A stretch of DNA of 28,530 bases from UBA5336 sp038522375 (GCA_038522375.1 JBCBKE010000040.1:1-28530); one strand, 5' to 3'. Positions 8,869-16,942 are shown, counted from the first letter of the stretch. Made by a program: numbers and translations. Notes: generated by a model not told the origin, from the letters alone.

Positions 8869-9849
8869 ATGGCCGATACAGAAGCGGCTCACCGCCACGT
8901 CGACGTCTTGATCATCGGTTCTGGCCCCGCCGGCTGGACCGCGGCCGTCTATGCAGCTCGCGCCTTGCGCAAGACGCTTGTGGTCACCGGCCTCCAGCCC
9001 GGCGGCCAGCTCACCATCACCACCGATGTCGAAAACTACCCGGGTTTCTCCGAAATCCAGGGACCTGATCTGATGGTGAAAATGCGCGAGCATGCCGAAG
9101 TGATGGGATCGGAAACCATTGAAGACCATATCGCCAGCGTCGATTTCGAGACCCACCCGTTCCGCGCAATCGGTGAAAGCGGCACGGTTTACACCGCCGG
9201 CGCGGTCATCATCTCAACGGGCGCCCAGGCGAAATGGCTCGGGCTTGAAAGCGAAGACAGGTTCAAGGGGTTTGGCGTCTCTGCCTGTGCCACCTGCGAT
9301 GGTTTCTTCTACCGCGAGAAAGAAGTGCTGGTGATCGGCGGCGGCAACACCGCTGTCGAAGAGGCCCTGTTCCTCACCAATTTCGCCTCCAAGGTGACAC
9401 TGGTCCACCGCCGCGAAAGCCTCCGCGCCGAGAAGATCCTCCAGGATCGCCTGTTCAAACATCCCAAGACCGAGATCCTCTGGAACACCACCCTGGAAGA
9501 CGTTGTGGGAACCGACCAGCCCCTCGGCGTCACCGGCGCTCGGCTAAGAAACACCGAGTCCGGCGACGTCTTCGAGCGCGACGCCCACGGTATCTTCGTC
9601 GCCATCGGCCATGCCCCCGCAACGGAGCTGTTCCGCGGAAAGGTCGACATGAAGGACAATGGCTACATCCTGACAGCGCCCGACAGCACGGCCACCAATA
9701 TTCCCGGCGTATTCGCCGCAGGGGATGTGACCGACGAAACTTACCGCCAGGCGGTCACGGCGGCTGGAATGGGGTGCATGGCGGCCCTCGAAGCTGAAAA
9801 GTATCTCGATGAGCTGGAGGCGCTCACCGAGGCGGTCGCCGCGGAATAG
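8869..9849 (+). CDS. trxB: Thioredoxin reductase TrxB
   Basis: TrxB moves electrons from NADPH through FAD to thioredoxin in the cytoplasm. The 326-residue protein has the FAD-binding GSGPAG at 17-22, the redox-active C140-A-T-C143 in SACATCDGFFYR, the NADPH motif VIGGGNTAVEEALFL near 160 with HRR(E)SLRAEK for the 2'-phosphate, and the C-terminal FAD motif VFAAGDVTDETYRQAVTAAGMGCMAA. The open frame runs far upstream, but family alignment and GGAG before it put the start at the ATG at 8869. It is divergent from the DUF1223-fdxA pair. An 11-bp direct repeat lies in its upstream region and a GC hairpin follows its stop. Confidence 0.97.
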   Translation: MADTEAAHRHVDVLIIGSGPAGWTAAVYAARALRKTLVVTGLQPGGQLTITTDVENYPGFSEIQGPDLMVKMREHAEVMGSETIEDHIASVDFETHPFRAIGESGTVYTAGAVIISTGAQAKWLGLESEDRFKGFGVSACATCDGFFYREKEVLVIGGGNTAVEEALFLTNFASKVTLVHRRESLRAEKILQDRLFKHPKTEILWNTTLEDVVGTDQPLGVTGARLRNTESGDVFERDAHGIFVAIGHAPATELFRGKVDMKDNGYILTAPDSTATNIPGVFAAGDVTDETYRQAVTAAGMGCMAALEAEKYLDELEALTEAVAAE

Positions 9850-9859
9850 CGCTGTCCTT

Positions 9860-9877
9860 CCCCGCCCGGCGGCGGGG
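9860..9877 (+). terminator. GC hairpin after trxB
   Basis: CCCCGCC-cggc-GGCGGGG is a perfect 7-bp stem with a four-base loop, eleven bases after the trxB stop. There is no T run, so it may be a weak terminator or an RNA 3'-end stabiliser. A second, weaker stem (GGGGCC at 9928-9933 with GGCCCC at 9945-9950) follows. Confidence 0.4.
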
Positions 9878-9991
9878 AACTGAGCGGGCGGGCCCACCCC
9901 AACTGTTGCCGGCGCTGGCTTTTCCGCGGGGCCGGAGTCATCGGGGCCCCATTCTTATCCCCACCCCCTCAGCCCATGGTATTGTTCCCGA

Positions 9992-10408
9992 ATGCTGAGC
10001 CGCGCATTCCTGCTGCACGCCTTTTCCATCGTGCCCTTCACCCGGTGGCCGGTGCTGATCTGGCACCTGCTGATGGTCAGCGACTGGATGGCCCGCCTGG
10101 CGGAAACCGGCCAGCCCGTGCCGAAACTCATCGTCGCGCCAACCGGCGTGATCTACAGGCTCGAATGGGATGGTCCGGGCACCGACCATTGGCGCGCCCG
10201 GCTCCACGCGGTGGACCTTGCCCGCTGCGCCGATGCGGTCAGCGCCCATCTTCAGGCGTGTCACCGTTTGGAACTGGCAGCCCATGCCGCCTGCGCGGAA
10301 GCAATGGCGACGCCACGGGCAGGGCCGACCCTGCCGGAGCGATCGTGGCGCGGGCCGCAGCTCGCGGCCACGGGCAATCGGTCCGAACTCCCTTTCCCTG
10401 TTCCCTGA
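9992..10408 (+). CDS. Hypothetical protein, 138 residues
   Basis: I do not recognise a family. I accept this frame over two longer overlapping ones because its third codon positions are almost all G or C, as in neighbouring genes, and its protein has normal composition. The N-terminal third is hydrophobic and aromatic (FLLHAFSIVPFTRWPVLIWHLLMVSDWMARL), possibly one membrane-associated helix, and is followed by a beta-like GVIYRLEWDGPGTDHWRARLHAVDLARCADAVSAHLQ block with several histidines and two cysteines. The last 30 residues are low-complexity and may be disordered. It sits between trxB and the PLC-fold gene on the same strand. Confidence 0.55.
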   Translation: MLSRAFLLHAFSIVPFTRWPVLIWHLLMVSDWMARLAETGQPVPKLIVAPTGVIYRLEWDGPGTDHWRARLHAVDLARCADAVSAHLQACHRLELAAHAACAEAMATPRAGPTLPERSWRGPQLAATGNRSELPFPVP

Positions 10409-10500
10409 CGCTGGAAGGCGCTCCCAGACGGACATCTGCCACGGTGCCAACCGCGCGCCGTGGCCGCCTGTGCTGAAATGAAGGTTACCGATAGCCGGGC

Positions 10501-10515
10501 TTAACGCGGCCTTAA
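10501..10515. promoter_or_regulatory. Predicted CtrA-binding site (TTAA-N7-TTAA)
   Basis: TTAACGCGGCCTTAA is a perfect match to the full CtrA box of alphaproteobacteria, 63 bases before the start of the PLC-fold/HhH gene. The motif uses only A and T in its fixed positions, so in this GC-rich DNA a chance match is unlikely. No other full site was seen in the intergenic regions. CtrA is a cell-cycle regulator; control of the downstream gene is inference. Confidence 0.55.
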
Positions 10516-10577
10516 CCGGTCTGGCGCCGATTGGAGCCACGTTTTAACTTCCGCTTCATCACTCAGGCCAGATTGCC

Positions 10578-12134
10578 ATGACGTCCCTGCTCGAACATGT
10601 CATCACCGCCCACCGGTGCCGCTCCACCCACCATTTCATCGCCATGGCAGCGCTCGACCGCTTCAGCGGTCCCCAGGCCGCGGCGTGGAAAGACCTTCTG
10701 CTGTTCCAGCACACGGCGCTGCTGAAGGGCGCCAAGGCCCCGGACGCCGAGTTCAAGGACTTCAAGAACCACGTCCTGCATGTGGGCGAAGGTGAGTGGG
10801 GCGGCGCGCGGGATGCCGCAACCGAATGGTATGCCAATGCCGTGCTCGCGCTCCGGGCGGAGAAATGGCACAAGGCTGCCTACGCCCTGGGGGTGTTGAG
10901 CCACTACTACGCCGATCCCCTTCAGCCGTTCCACACCGGCCAGACCGAGGAAGAAGGCGCGATCCACCGCGCTGTCGAATGGTCCATCGCCAAGTCCCGC
11001 GGCGAAATCGTCCGCCGGATCGAAGAACGGGGTTATCCGGACATCGAGGTGACCGACGGGCCCGGATTTGTCTCCGACATGGTTTTGGAAGGCGCACTGA
11101 AAGCCCACCCCCACTACCAGACCTTCATCGATCATTATGATATCCATGCCGGCGCGAAAGACCCGCCCGCCGGCCTCGATGACACCATGCTGGACGCCAT
11201 CGCCGACCTCGTGGCCCACGCCACAGCCGGCTGCGCAACCCTGTTCGAAAAGGCGTTCGAGGAATCGGGCGCCGTTCCGAAACCGGTCAACCTCAGCATA
11301 AAGGGCTATCTCTCGACCCTCGACATCCCGGTCCAGTGGGTCGTCAGGAAGATTGATAACGCCGCGGCCCGCCGTCAGGTGGCCGCCATGTACAAGGAAC
11401 TTCAGGAGACCGGAAAGGTCATCAAGCGCCTGCCCGATGACGACAAGGCGGTTCGGAAACTCCACGCCAAGCAAGTGCTGCGCGTGGCGATCGACACGCT
11501 CGACGAACAACCGCTCGCGCCGACCGGCACGAAACACATCCAGCGGACCCCGCTCCCCGAAGTGAACGTGCCCGATAGCGCCGTGGGAACCCACCCGATT
11601 GCAGCGCCAGAACCGGATATCGACAACGGGGACGCCGGTACGGTGCCCGAGGATTTTGTGTCCGCCAGCGATATCTACTCCGACGCCGACCCGATCACCC
11701 CCAGCGAACGGGCCCCGTTCGCCGTCGGCGACCCCGTCCAGAAAGCGCCGTCCATCGGCAAGAAGACCGCCGCCCGCTTGAACAAGGTCGGCATCGAAAC
11801 CGTCGAGGACCTCCTGATCATGGATGCCCATGAAATCGCCGACGCGCTCCAGGTCGACTACATCGACGCCGCAACGGTCCAGGACTGGCAGGACCAGACC
11901 ATGCTGATGCTGACGGTTCCCGGCCTCCGGGTCCATGATGCCCAGATTCTCGTTGGCGCAGGCGTCCGCTCCGCAGAAGCGCTGGCCGAGGCTTCGGTTC
12001 GTGATCTCATGCGCGCGGCCACCAGTTTCCTGAAAAACCCGAGGACAGACCGGTTGATCCGGAAAGCCGACACGCCCGACGACGCCGAAGTCACCCACTG
12101 GATAAGCCTTGCCAAAGCAGTAGGAGACGCGTGA
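10578..12134 (+). CDS. Zinc phospholipase C/S1-P1-like fold fused to DUF4332 (HhH-like) domain
   Basis: The N-terminal 250 or so residues look like the all-helical zinc-dependent phospholipase C/S1-P1 nuclease fold. Candidate metal ligands are H12, H18/H19, H45, D61, H65/H68, and most clearly H109-YYA-D113-PLQP-FH119 and H130-xxx-E134, the HY-xx-D...P-H and HxxxE pattern of this group. There is no signal peptide, unlike secreted phospholipases. A proline- and acid-rich linker at about 310-385 leads to a C-terminal DUF4332-like part (about 388-515) that opens with APSIGKKTAARLNKVGIETVEDLLIMD, a helix-hairpin-helix-type nucleic-acid-binding pattern, followed by a second similar unit (VPGLRVHDAQILVGAGVRSAEALAEASVRDLM). 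This pairing favours a cytoplasmic nuclease or DNA-associated hydrolase over a lipase, which is inference. A CtrA-type site lies just upstream. Confidence 0.75.
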   Translation: MTSLLEHVITAHRCRSTHHFIAMAALDRFSGPQAAAWKDLLLFQHTALLKGAKAPDAEFKDFKNHVLHVGEGEWGGARDAATEWYANAVLALRAEKWHKAAYALGVLSHYYADPLQPFHTGQTEEEGAIHRAVEWSIAKSRGEIVRRIEERGYPDIEVTDGPGFVSDMVLEGALKAHPHYQTFIDHYDIHAGAKDPPAGLDDTMLDAIADLVAHATAGCATLFEKAFEESGAVPKPVNLSIKGYLSTLDIPVQWVVRKIDNAAARRQVAAMYKELQETGKVIKRLPDDDKAVRKLHAKQVLRVAIDTLDEQPLAPTGTKHIQRTPLPEVNVPDSAVGTHPIAAPEPDIDNGDAGTVPEDFVSASDIYSDADPITPSERAPFAVGDPVQKAPSIGKKTAARLNKVGIETVEDLLIMDAHEIADALQVDYIDAATVQDWQDQTMLMLTVPGLRVHDAQILVGAGVRSAEALAEASVRDLMRAATSFLKNPRTDRLIRKADTPDDAEVTHWISLAKAVGDA

Positions 12135-12140
12135 CAGGGA

Positions 12141-12170
12141 GAACCGGCCAGAACCAGCCAGAACCGGTCG
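12141..12170. repeat. Three tandem 10-bp repeats between convergent genes
   Basis: GAACCGGCCA, GAACCAGCCA and GAACCGGTCG follow one another directly in the 37-base gap between the PLC-fold gene stop and the folC stop. The unit is close to one helical turn, so each copy would face the same side of the DNA. Confidence 0.7.
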
Positions 12171-12171
12171 A

Positions 12172-13419
12172 TCAGTCTGGAAGCTGACCGTTCATCGCCA
12201 GGACGTCTCCGGCAAGATATAGCGATCCGCAAATCAGGATCCGGTCCGGACCCCGCGCCGCCGCCGCTTGCATGGCCGCCGCGAACGATCCATGGGCCAC
12301 CGCATCGGGGATCGCCGCTCTCGCAGCTTCGGCCAGGTCACCGGGGTCAGCGCCAATATGGCCATGGGAATTGGGCGCGGTGTGCACGGCGTCTGCCACC
12401 CCTTCGAAGGCAAAGAAGAACCCCGAATGATCCTTCGACGCCATCATGGCTGAAACCAGAACGGTCCGGCCGCCGAAATCTCGCAACACCGACGCCAGAG
12501 CCGACCCCGCATGGGGATTATGCCCGCCATCGAGCCAAACATCCGCCCCGCCGGCTAGATCGGTAACAGGCCCCGGGTCCAGGCGCTGCATCCGCGCCGG
12601 CCACCGGGCCGACCGGACACCCTCAGCCACCGTCGCGCTGGTTATCGCGGGACGCCAGATCGACAGGGCCTTGGCCGCCAGGGCCGCATTGTGACGCTGG
12701 TGCTGACCCTTCAGCGCAATCGCTTCGGGAAGGGCGGCAACATCAAGGGCCGTGGGAACGGTCAGCGCCGAACCATTGGACCGGGCCTCGGCCGCAATCA
12801 CATCGGCGCAGACCCGCGCCTGAACAGCGGATACAACGGGCACACCTGGCTTGATGATGCCAGCCTTCTCCCACGCAATCCTCGCGAGATCGGTGCCCAG
12901 AAAGTCCTTGTGGTCATAGTCGACCGGCGTGATGACGCACAAATCGGGCGGCGGAATGACATTGGTCGCATCGAACCGGCCACCAAGCCCGACCTCAAGG
13001 ACGAGAAGATCTGCTTGGGATTCGCTGAAAGCCAGGAACGCCGCCGCCGTCGTCGCCTCGAAATGGGTAATCGCACGATCGCCCAACGCGGCACGGGTTC
13101 GCTCCAGCACATCGACAAGCGTCCCATCGTCGATCAGCTGCCCAGCCAAGCGAATGCGTTCATTGAAGCGCACCAGATGCGGTGAGGTGAAAACATGGAC
13201 CTTGAGCCCCGCAGCCTCTGCAATCGCCCTGAGATACGCGCAAGTCGATCCCTTGCCGTTCGTCCCCGCCACGTGAAGGGTTGGCGGCAGTTTTTCATGG
13301 GGATTGCGAAGGGCATCGAGCAACGCCGCTATTCGCCCGAGGGACAGTTCGATTGTCTCCGGATATCGGTTTCTGAAAGCATCGAGTGCGGCCGTGACCG
13401 CCGGGGCATCGCGGCTCAA
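12172..13419 (-). CDS. folC: Bifunctional folylpolyglutamate/dihydrofolate synthase FolC
   Basis: FolC joins glutamate to dihydropteroate and extends the polyglutamate tail of folates, using ATP, in the cytoplasm. The 415-residue protein has the Mur-ligase-like ATP loop HVAGTNGKGSTCAYL near residue 50, the folate-loop region FTSPHLVRFNERIRL, the DATN motif in LGGRFDATNVI, the central VDYDHKDFLG and EKAGIIKPGVPVV blocks, and the second-domain WPARMQRLDPG...WLDGGHNPHAG motif. Its ATG overlaps the accD stop by four bases (ATGA), so the two are almost certainly translated from one message. This is the usual end of the alphaproteobacterial trpB-trpA-accD-folC cluster. Confidence 0.97.
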   Translation of the reverse strand: MSRDAPAVTAALDAFRNRYPETIELSLGRIAALLDALRNPHEKLPPTLHVAGTNGKGSTCAYLRAIAEAAGLKVHVFTSPHLVRFNERIRLAGQLIDDGTLVDVLERTRAALGDRAITHFEATTAAAFLAFSESQADLLVLEVGLGGRFDATNVIPPPDLCVITPVDYDHKDFLGTDLARIAWEKAGIIKPGVPVVSAVQARVCADVIAAEARSNGSALTVPTALDVAALPEAIALKGQHQRHNAALAAKALSIWRPAITSATVAEGVRSARWPARMQRLDPGPVTDLAGGADVWLDGGHNPHAGSALASVLRDFGGRTVLVSAMMASKDHSGFFFAFEGVADAVHTAPNSHGHIGADPGDLAEAARAAIPDAVAHGSFAAAMQAAAARGPDRILICGSLYLAGDVLAMNGQLPD

Positions 13420-14387
13420 GAGGGCGGGTCCATGCTTTCAGCGGCTTCGTCAGCTCCCCCCGATGGCCGGGCTTCAGCCGGTATCTTTTCAACCTGCACA
13501 TGTGGCATGAGATGGGTGAGCAACCGCGCCAACGTCGCTTTCAATTCCCGGCGGTCCACAACCGCATCCACCTGGCCTTTCTCCCGCAGGAACTCAGACC
13601 GTTGGAATCCCTCCGGCAGCTTCTCGCGAATGGTCTGTTCGATCACCCTGGGGCCCGAAAACGCAATCATCGCCCCGGGTTCGGCGAGATGAACGTCGCC
13701 GAGCATGGCATAGGACGCCGAGACACCGCCGGACGTGGGATCGGTAAGAACCACCACATAGGGCAGTCTTGCGTCACGAACCTCCGTGATGGCCAGGGTC
13801 GTGCGAGGCATCTGCATCAGCGAGAGTGTACCCTCCTGCATGCGGGCGCCGCCCGACGCCGTGCAGACCACGAAAGCCGCCTTGCGGACAACGGCCATCT
13901 GTGCGGCGGTGATAAATGCCTCGCCCGCCGCCATGCCAAGCGAGCCGCCCATGAAGGCGAAGTCCTGTACAAGGACCACTGCCGGCAACCCACCGATCTT
14001 GCCGAAAGCGGCAGCCATGCAATCATCTTGGGATACCGGCGCCCCGCCAGCCTGCGACTCCTCTTTTTCCCGGGCCGCGATTTTCGATTTCGCAGCCCTG
14101 ATCCGTGTCGGATAGGGCTTGTCGTCGCGAAACTTGAGCGGGTCAGCGGGCACCTCTGGCAAATCGATGGGCTCCCAGCGTTCCTCGTCGAACAACAGCC
14201 TGAACCGGACACGGGGGCTAATCCTGAGATGAGCGCCCGCCGGCGTCACATGCCAGTTTTCCTCAAGGTCGCTCTTGTAGACAAGCTCCCCACTGGTCGG
14301 GCACTTGATCCAGAGATTATCGGGCGTGTCTTTCTTCGTCAGCCAGGTCTTGAGGCCAGGAGGTCGGAAATTCGTAAGCCAGTTCAT
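13416..14387 (-). CDS. accD: Acetyl-CoA carboxylase carboxyltransferase beta subunit AccD
   Basis: AccD pairs with AccA to transfer the carboxyl group from biotin to acetyl-CoA, the committed step of fatty-acid synthesis. In 323 residues it shows the crotonase-like core with the SGGARMQEG motif (178-186) and PTSGGVSAS (217-225), whose backbone amides form the oxyanion holes. The N-terminal zinc ribbon is degenerate: C29-PTS and TPAGA stand where two CxxC pairs are found in E. coli, so only one cysteine remains. This is the alphaproteobacterial form and the gene is otherwise intact. AAGGAAG precedes the ATG. It sits 36 bases after trpA and overlaps folC by four bases. Confidence 0.97.
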   Translation of the reverse strand: MNWLTNFRPPGLKTWLTKKDTPDNLWIKCPTSGELVYKSDLEENWHVTPAGAHLRISPRVRFRLLFDEERWEPIDLPEVPADPLKFRDDKPYPTRIRAAKSKIAAREKEESQAGGAPVSQDDCMAAAFGKIGGLPAVVLVQDFAFMGGSLGMAAGEAFITAAQMAVVRKAAFVVCTASGGARMQEGTLSLMQMPRTTLAITEVRDARLPYVVVLTDPTSGGVSASYAMLGDVHLAEPGAMIAFSGPRVIEQTIREKLPEGFQRSEFLREKGQVDAVVDRRELKATLARLLTHLMPHVQVEKIPAEARPSGGADEAAESMDPPS

Positions 14388-14423
14388 GGGTTTGCTTCCT
14401 TAACGAGGGGCGGGGTGCGGCGA

Positions 14424-15251
14424 CTAGACAGCCGGCACGCCCTTGAGGGCCTCACTCAGTTCCTTGGCCAGTGCGCCGATTTTCTTCGGCGCTTCGTCTG
14501 GCGCGTTTGTCTCGATTGCCCTCTGAACATGGTCCACAAACGCCGACCCCACAACAACACCATCGGCAATTTTGCCCATATCAGCGGCTTGTGCGCCGGT
14601 TTTCACACCGAAACCAACGCAAACCGGCAAGCCCGAAACCCGCCTGGCCATGGCGACACGGTCGGCGATCGTTCCGGGGTCGGCAGAGCCGGCGCCCGTT
14701 ACGCCGGTGACGGCGACGAAGTAGAGAAACCCCGAGGCGCCGTCGGCGACTGTCTCCATGCGGGCCTCATCGGTAGTGGGTGTCGCGAGACGGATAACCG
14801 AGAGATCAAAGGTGGCGAGGGCATCGCGCAGGGGGCGATCCTCCTCGGGCGGAAGGTCGACAATGATCGTTCCGTCGATTCCAGCCTCAGCAGCGGCCCG
14901 GGCGAAGGCGTCATAGCCCATGGAATGGACGGGATTGGCATACCCCATGAGGATCAGCGGCGTATCCCGGTCACTCCTCCTGAAGCGGGCCGCCAGCGCG
15001 AGCACATCCTCGAGCCTTGTTTTTACTGCCAGGCTTCTCAGTCCGGCACGCTGGATCGATGGGCCATCGGCCATGGGATCTGTGAACGGTACGCCGATCT
15101 CGATGATATCTGCGCCATTGTCACGAAGCGCGCAAAGGTTCGCATGGCTCGTCTCAAGGTCCGGGTCGCCAGCCATGATGTAGGTCACCAGCGCCGCGCG
15201 ACCTTCGGCTTTTGTCTTGGCAAAACGGTCGGTGATGCGAGCGGTTGGCAT
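14424..15251 (-). CDS. trpA: Tryptophan synthase alpha subunit TrpA
   Basis: TrpA is the TIM-barrel subunit that splits indole-3-glycerol phosphate and passes indole to TrpB. In 275 residues the catalytic pair is E51 in DIIEIGVPFTDP and D62 in MADGP (equivalent to E49 and D60 of Salmonella). The phosphate-binding loops FVAVTGVTGAG and VCVGFGVKTGAQA and the late VVVGSAFVDHV are in place. The frame extends upstream into trpB, but the ATG at 15251 starts two bases after the trpB stop and begins with the normal family sequence MPTARITDRF. Tight spacing fits the 1:1 need for both subunits. Confidence 0.98.
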   Translation of the reverse strand: MPTARITDRFAKTKAEGRAALVTYIMAGDPDLETSHANLCALRDNGADIIEIGVPFTDPMADGPSIQRAGLRSLAVKTRLEDVLALAARFRRSDRDTPLILMGYANPVHSMGYDAFARAAAEAGIDGTIIVDLPPEEDRPLRDALATFDLSVIRLATPTTDEARMETVADGASGFLYFVAVTGVTGAGSADPGTIADRVAMARRVSGLPVCVGFGVKTGAQAADMGKIADGVVVGSAFVDHVQRAIETNAPDEAPKKIGALAKELSEALKGVPAV

Positions 15252-15253
15252 GG

Positions 15254-16465
15254 TCAGATCTCGACCCCCAGCGCTTCGGCGACACTGAAGACATCCTTGT
15301 CTCCCCGGCCGCACAGGTTGAGGATCATCAGGCCCTTTGGGCCAAGCTCGGTGGCGACTTCACCAACCCTCGCGAGTGCGTGGGCCGGCTCGAGGGCCGG
15401 GATTATGCCTTCCAGGCGTGTACAGAGCTGAAAGGCTTCGAGTGCCTCAGCATCGGTGCAGGAGCGGTATTCCGCCCGACCGGAGTCCCTCAGGAAAGCG
15501 TGTTCGGGACCGATCCCCGGATAGTCGAGCCCGGCCGATATCGAGTGGGCATCGAGGATCTGGCCGTCATCGGTTTGCAGGAGATAGGTCTTGTTGCCGT
15601 GCAGGATGCCTGGCGCACCGCCATTGAGCGCGGCTGCGTGCTCGCCGGTTTCGATCCCGTGTCCGGCTGCTTCGACGCCGACGAGACGGACGCCCTCATC
15701 TTCGAGGAAAGGGTGAAAGAGCCCGATCGCATTCGATCCGCCACCAATACAGGCCATGAGCACATCGGGCAGGCGGCCCTCACGCTCAAGGATCTGCGCC
15801 CGCGCCTCGCGGCCAATCACCGATTGGAAATCCCGCACCAGTTCCGGATAGGGGTGGGGACCCGCCGCCGTCCCGATGCAATAGAACGTGTCTTCGATGT
15901 TCGTGACCCAATCCCGGAGAGCCTCGTTCATGGCGTCTTTCAGGGTGCCGGTCCCCGACGACACCGGCACGATATCAGCGCCCAGCAGCTTCATCCGGAA
16001 GACATTCGGCTTTTGCCGCTCCACATCGGTCTCGCCCATGAAAACGACGCACTTCAAACCGAACCGCGCGCAGACAGTGGCCGTCGCAACACCATGCTGA
16101 CCGGCACCGGTTTCAGCGATGATCCGCGTCTTGCCCATGCGGCGCGCCAACAGGACTTGCCCGAGGCAATTGTTGATCTTGTGCGCGCCGGTATGGTTGA
16201 GTTCGTCACGCTTGAAGTAGATCTTTGCGCCGCCGAAATGCGCTGACAGCCGTTCCGCAAAGTAAAGCGGCGATGGGCGACCGACATAGTGCTTCCAAAG
16301 GTCGTCCATTTCCGCATTGAAAGCCGGATCGGTTTTCGCCCGCCGGTACTCCGCTTCAAGATCGAGGACCAGCGGCATCAGGGTTTCGGCCACATAACGG
16401 CCGCCAAAGCTACCAAATCGCCCCTCGGCATCGGGCCACTGATCCCACGTGTTGCGACGATCCAT
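15254..16465 (-). CDS. trpB: Tryptophan synthase beta subunit TrpB
   Basis: TrpB joins indole and serine to make tryptophan with pyridoxal phosphate. The 403-residue protein has the PLP lysine K96 in LNHTGAHKINN, the catalytic glutamate E118 in AETGAGQHG, the phosphate-binding GGGSNAIG near residue 240 and the LEPAHALA block near the end. Length and start (MDRRNTWDQWPDAEGRFGSFGGRYVAETLMP) are normal for the main TrpB1 form. It is followed at once by trpA and preceded, after 71 bases, by an NTF2-like gene that separates it from trpF. Confidence 0.98.
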   Translation of the reverse strand: MDRRNTWDQWPDAEGRFGSFGGRYVAETLMPLVLDLEAEYRRAKTDPAFNAEMDDLWKHYVGRPSPLYFAERLSAHFGGAKIYFKRDELNHTGAHKINNCLGQVLLARRMGKTRIIAETGAGQHGVATATVCARFGLKCVVFMGETDVERQKPNVFRMKLLGADIVPVSSGTGTLKDAMNEALRDWVTNIEDTFYCIGTAAGPHPYPELVRDFQSVIGREARAQILEREGRLPDVLMACIGGGSNAIGLFHPFLEDEGVRLVGVEAAGHGIETGEHAAALNGGAPGILHGNKTYLLQTDDGQILDAHSISAGLDYPGIGPEHAFLRDSGRAEYRSCTDAEALEAFQLCTRLEGIIPALEPAHALARVGEVATELGPKGLMILNLCGRGDKDVFSVAEALGVEI

Positions 16466-16536
16466 AACTACAGCTTTCTGTCCTCGGAACCGTCACACAG
16501 CACACGAGCGCCGCCCGAAGCAAGCGGGTCGATCGG

Positions 16537-16914
16537 TCACGCCCCGTAGAAGAATTCCTCTTTCACGATCCTGCCGTCCTTGACCGTGTATTCTGCGACC
16601 TCCCGCATCGCACTTCGTGCTCCGGTTTCAAGCGCCGTGATGTCCATGTCGAACACAACCGCGAAGCGGTCATTGCCATGGAAGAATGGCCCCGACACAT
16701 CGAGGGCGTGGACTTCATGGGCCCCATTCCACCAATCCTGTTTCGACCGGATCGCAGCCACTCCGTCCCCCTCGCGGGTCCCATCGGGCATGGCCGCCCC
16801 TTCAACAGACACCGCATCATCCCAATAAAGTGCTGCCAAAGCGCCGGCCTCATCATTCGCCTTGCAAAAATCCACCAAGGCCTGTCCCGTTTTCACCAGA
16901 TCCTCCGGAAACAT
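16537..16914 (-). CDS. NTF2/SnoaL-like small protein inserted in the trp cluster
   Basis: This 125-residue protein has the sequence pattern of the NTF2/SnoaL fold: an N-terminal helix pair (VKTGQALVDFCKANDEAGALAALYWDDAVSVE), a GD/AIRSKQDWW segment, and beta strands ending in MREVAEYTVKDGRIVKEEFFYG. Such proteins are cone-shaped and may be enzymes or ligand binders; no catalytic set can be named here. I chose the ATG at 16914 because GGAGG lies nine bases before it. It interrupts trpF and trpB on the same strand and has its own likely promoter with an overlapping LexA-type box, so it may respond to DNA damage rather than tryptophan. Fold fairly likely, function unknown. Confidence 0.8.
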   Translation of the reverse strand: MFPEDLVKTGQALVDFCKANDEAGALAALYWDDAVSVEGAAMPDGTREGDGVAAIRSKQDWWNGAHEVHALDVSGPFFHGNDRFAVVFDMDITALETGARSAMREVAEYTVKDGRIVKEEFFYGA

Positions 16915-16942
16915 CCTGTCCTCCTTCTCATTGAATTCCGCA

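Noticed and set aside
8674..9156. Long N-terminal extension of the DUF1223 frame into trxB
   Set aside because: The signal peptide begins at 8673, and the extension overlaps trxB on the other strand.
9938..10540. 200-codon minus-strand frame overlapping the 138-residue hypothetical gene
   Set aside because: Third-position bias supports the + strand frame at 9992-10408.
11251..11266. GTTC...GTTC pair inside the PLC-fold gene
   Set aside because: The spacer is 8 bases instead of 7 and it lies within coding sequence.
13500..15431. 643-codon open frame on the + strand across accD, trpA and the end of trpB
   Set aside because: It is antisense to three well-supported genes and its product has no family-like sequence.
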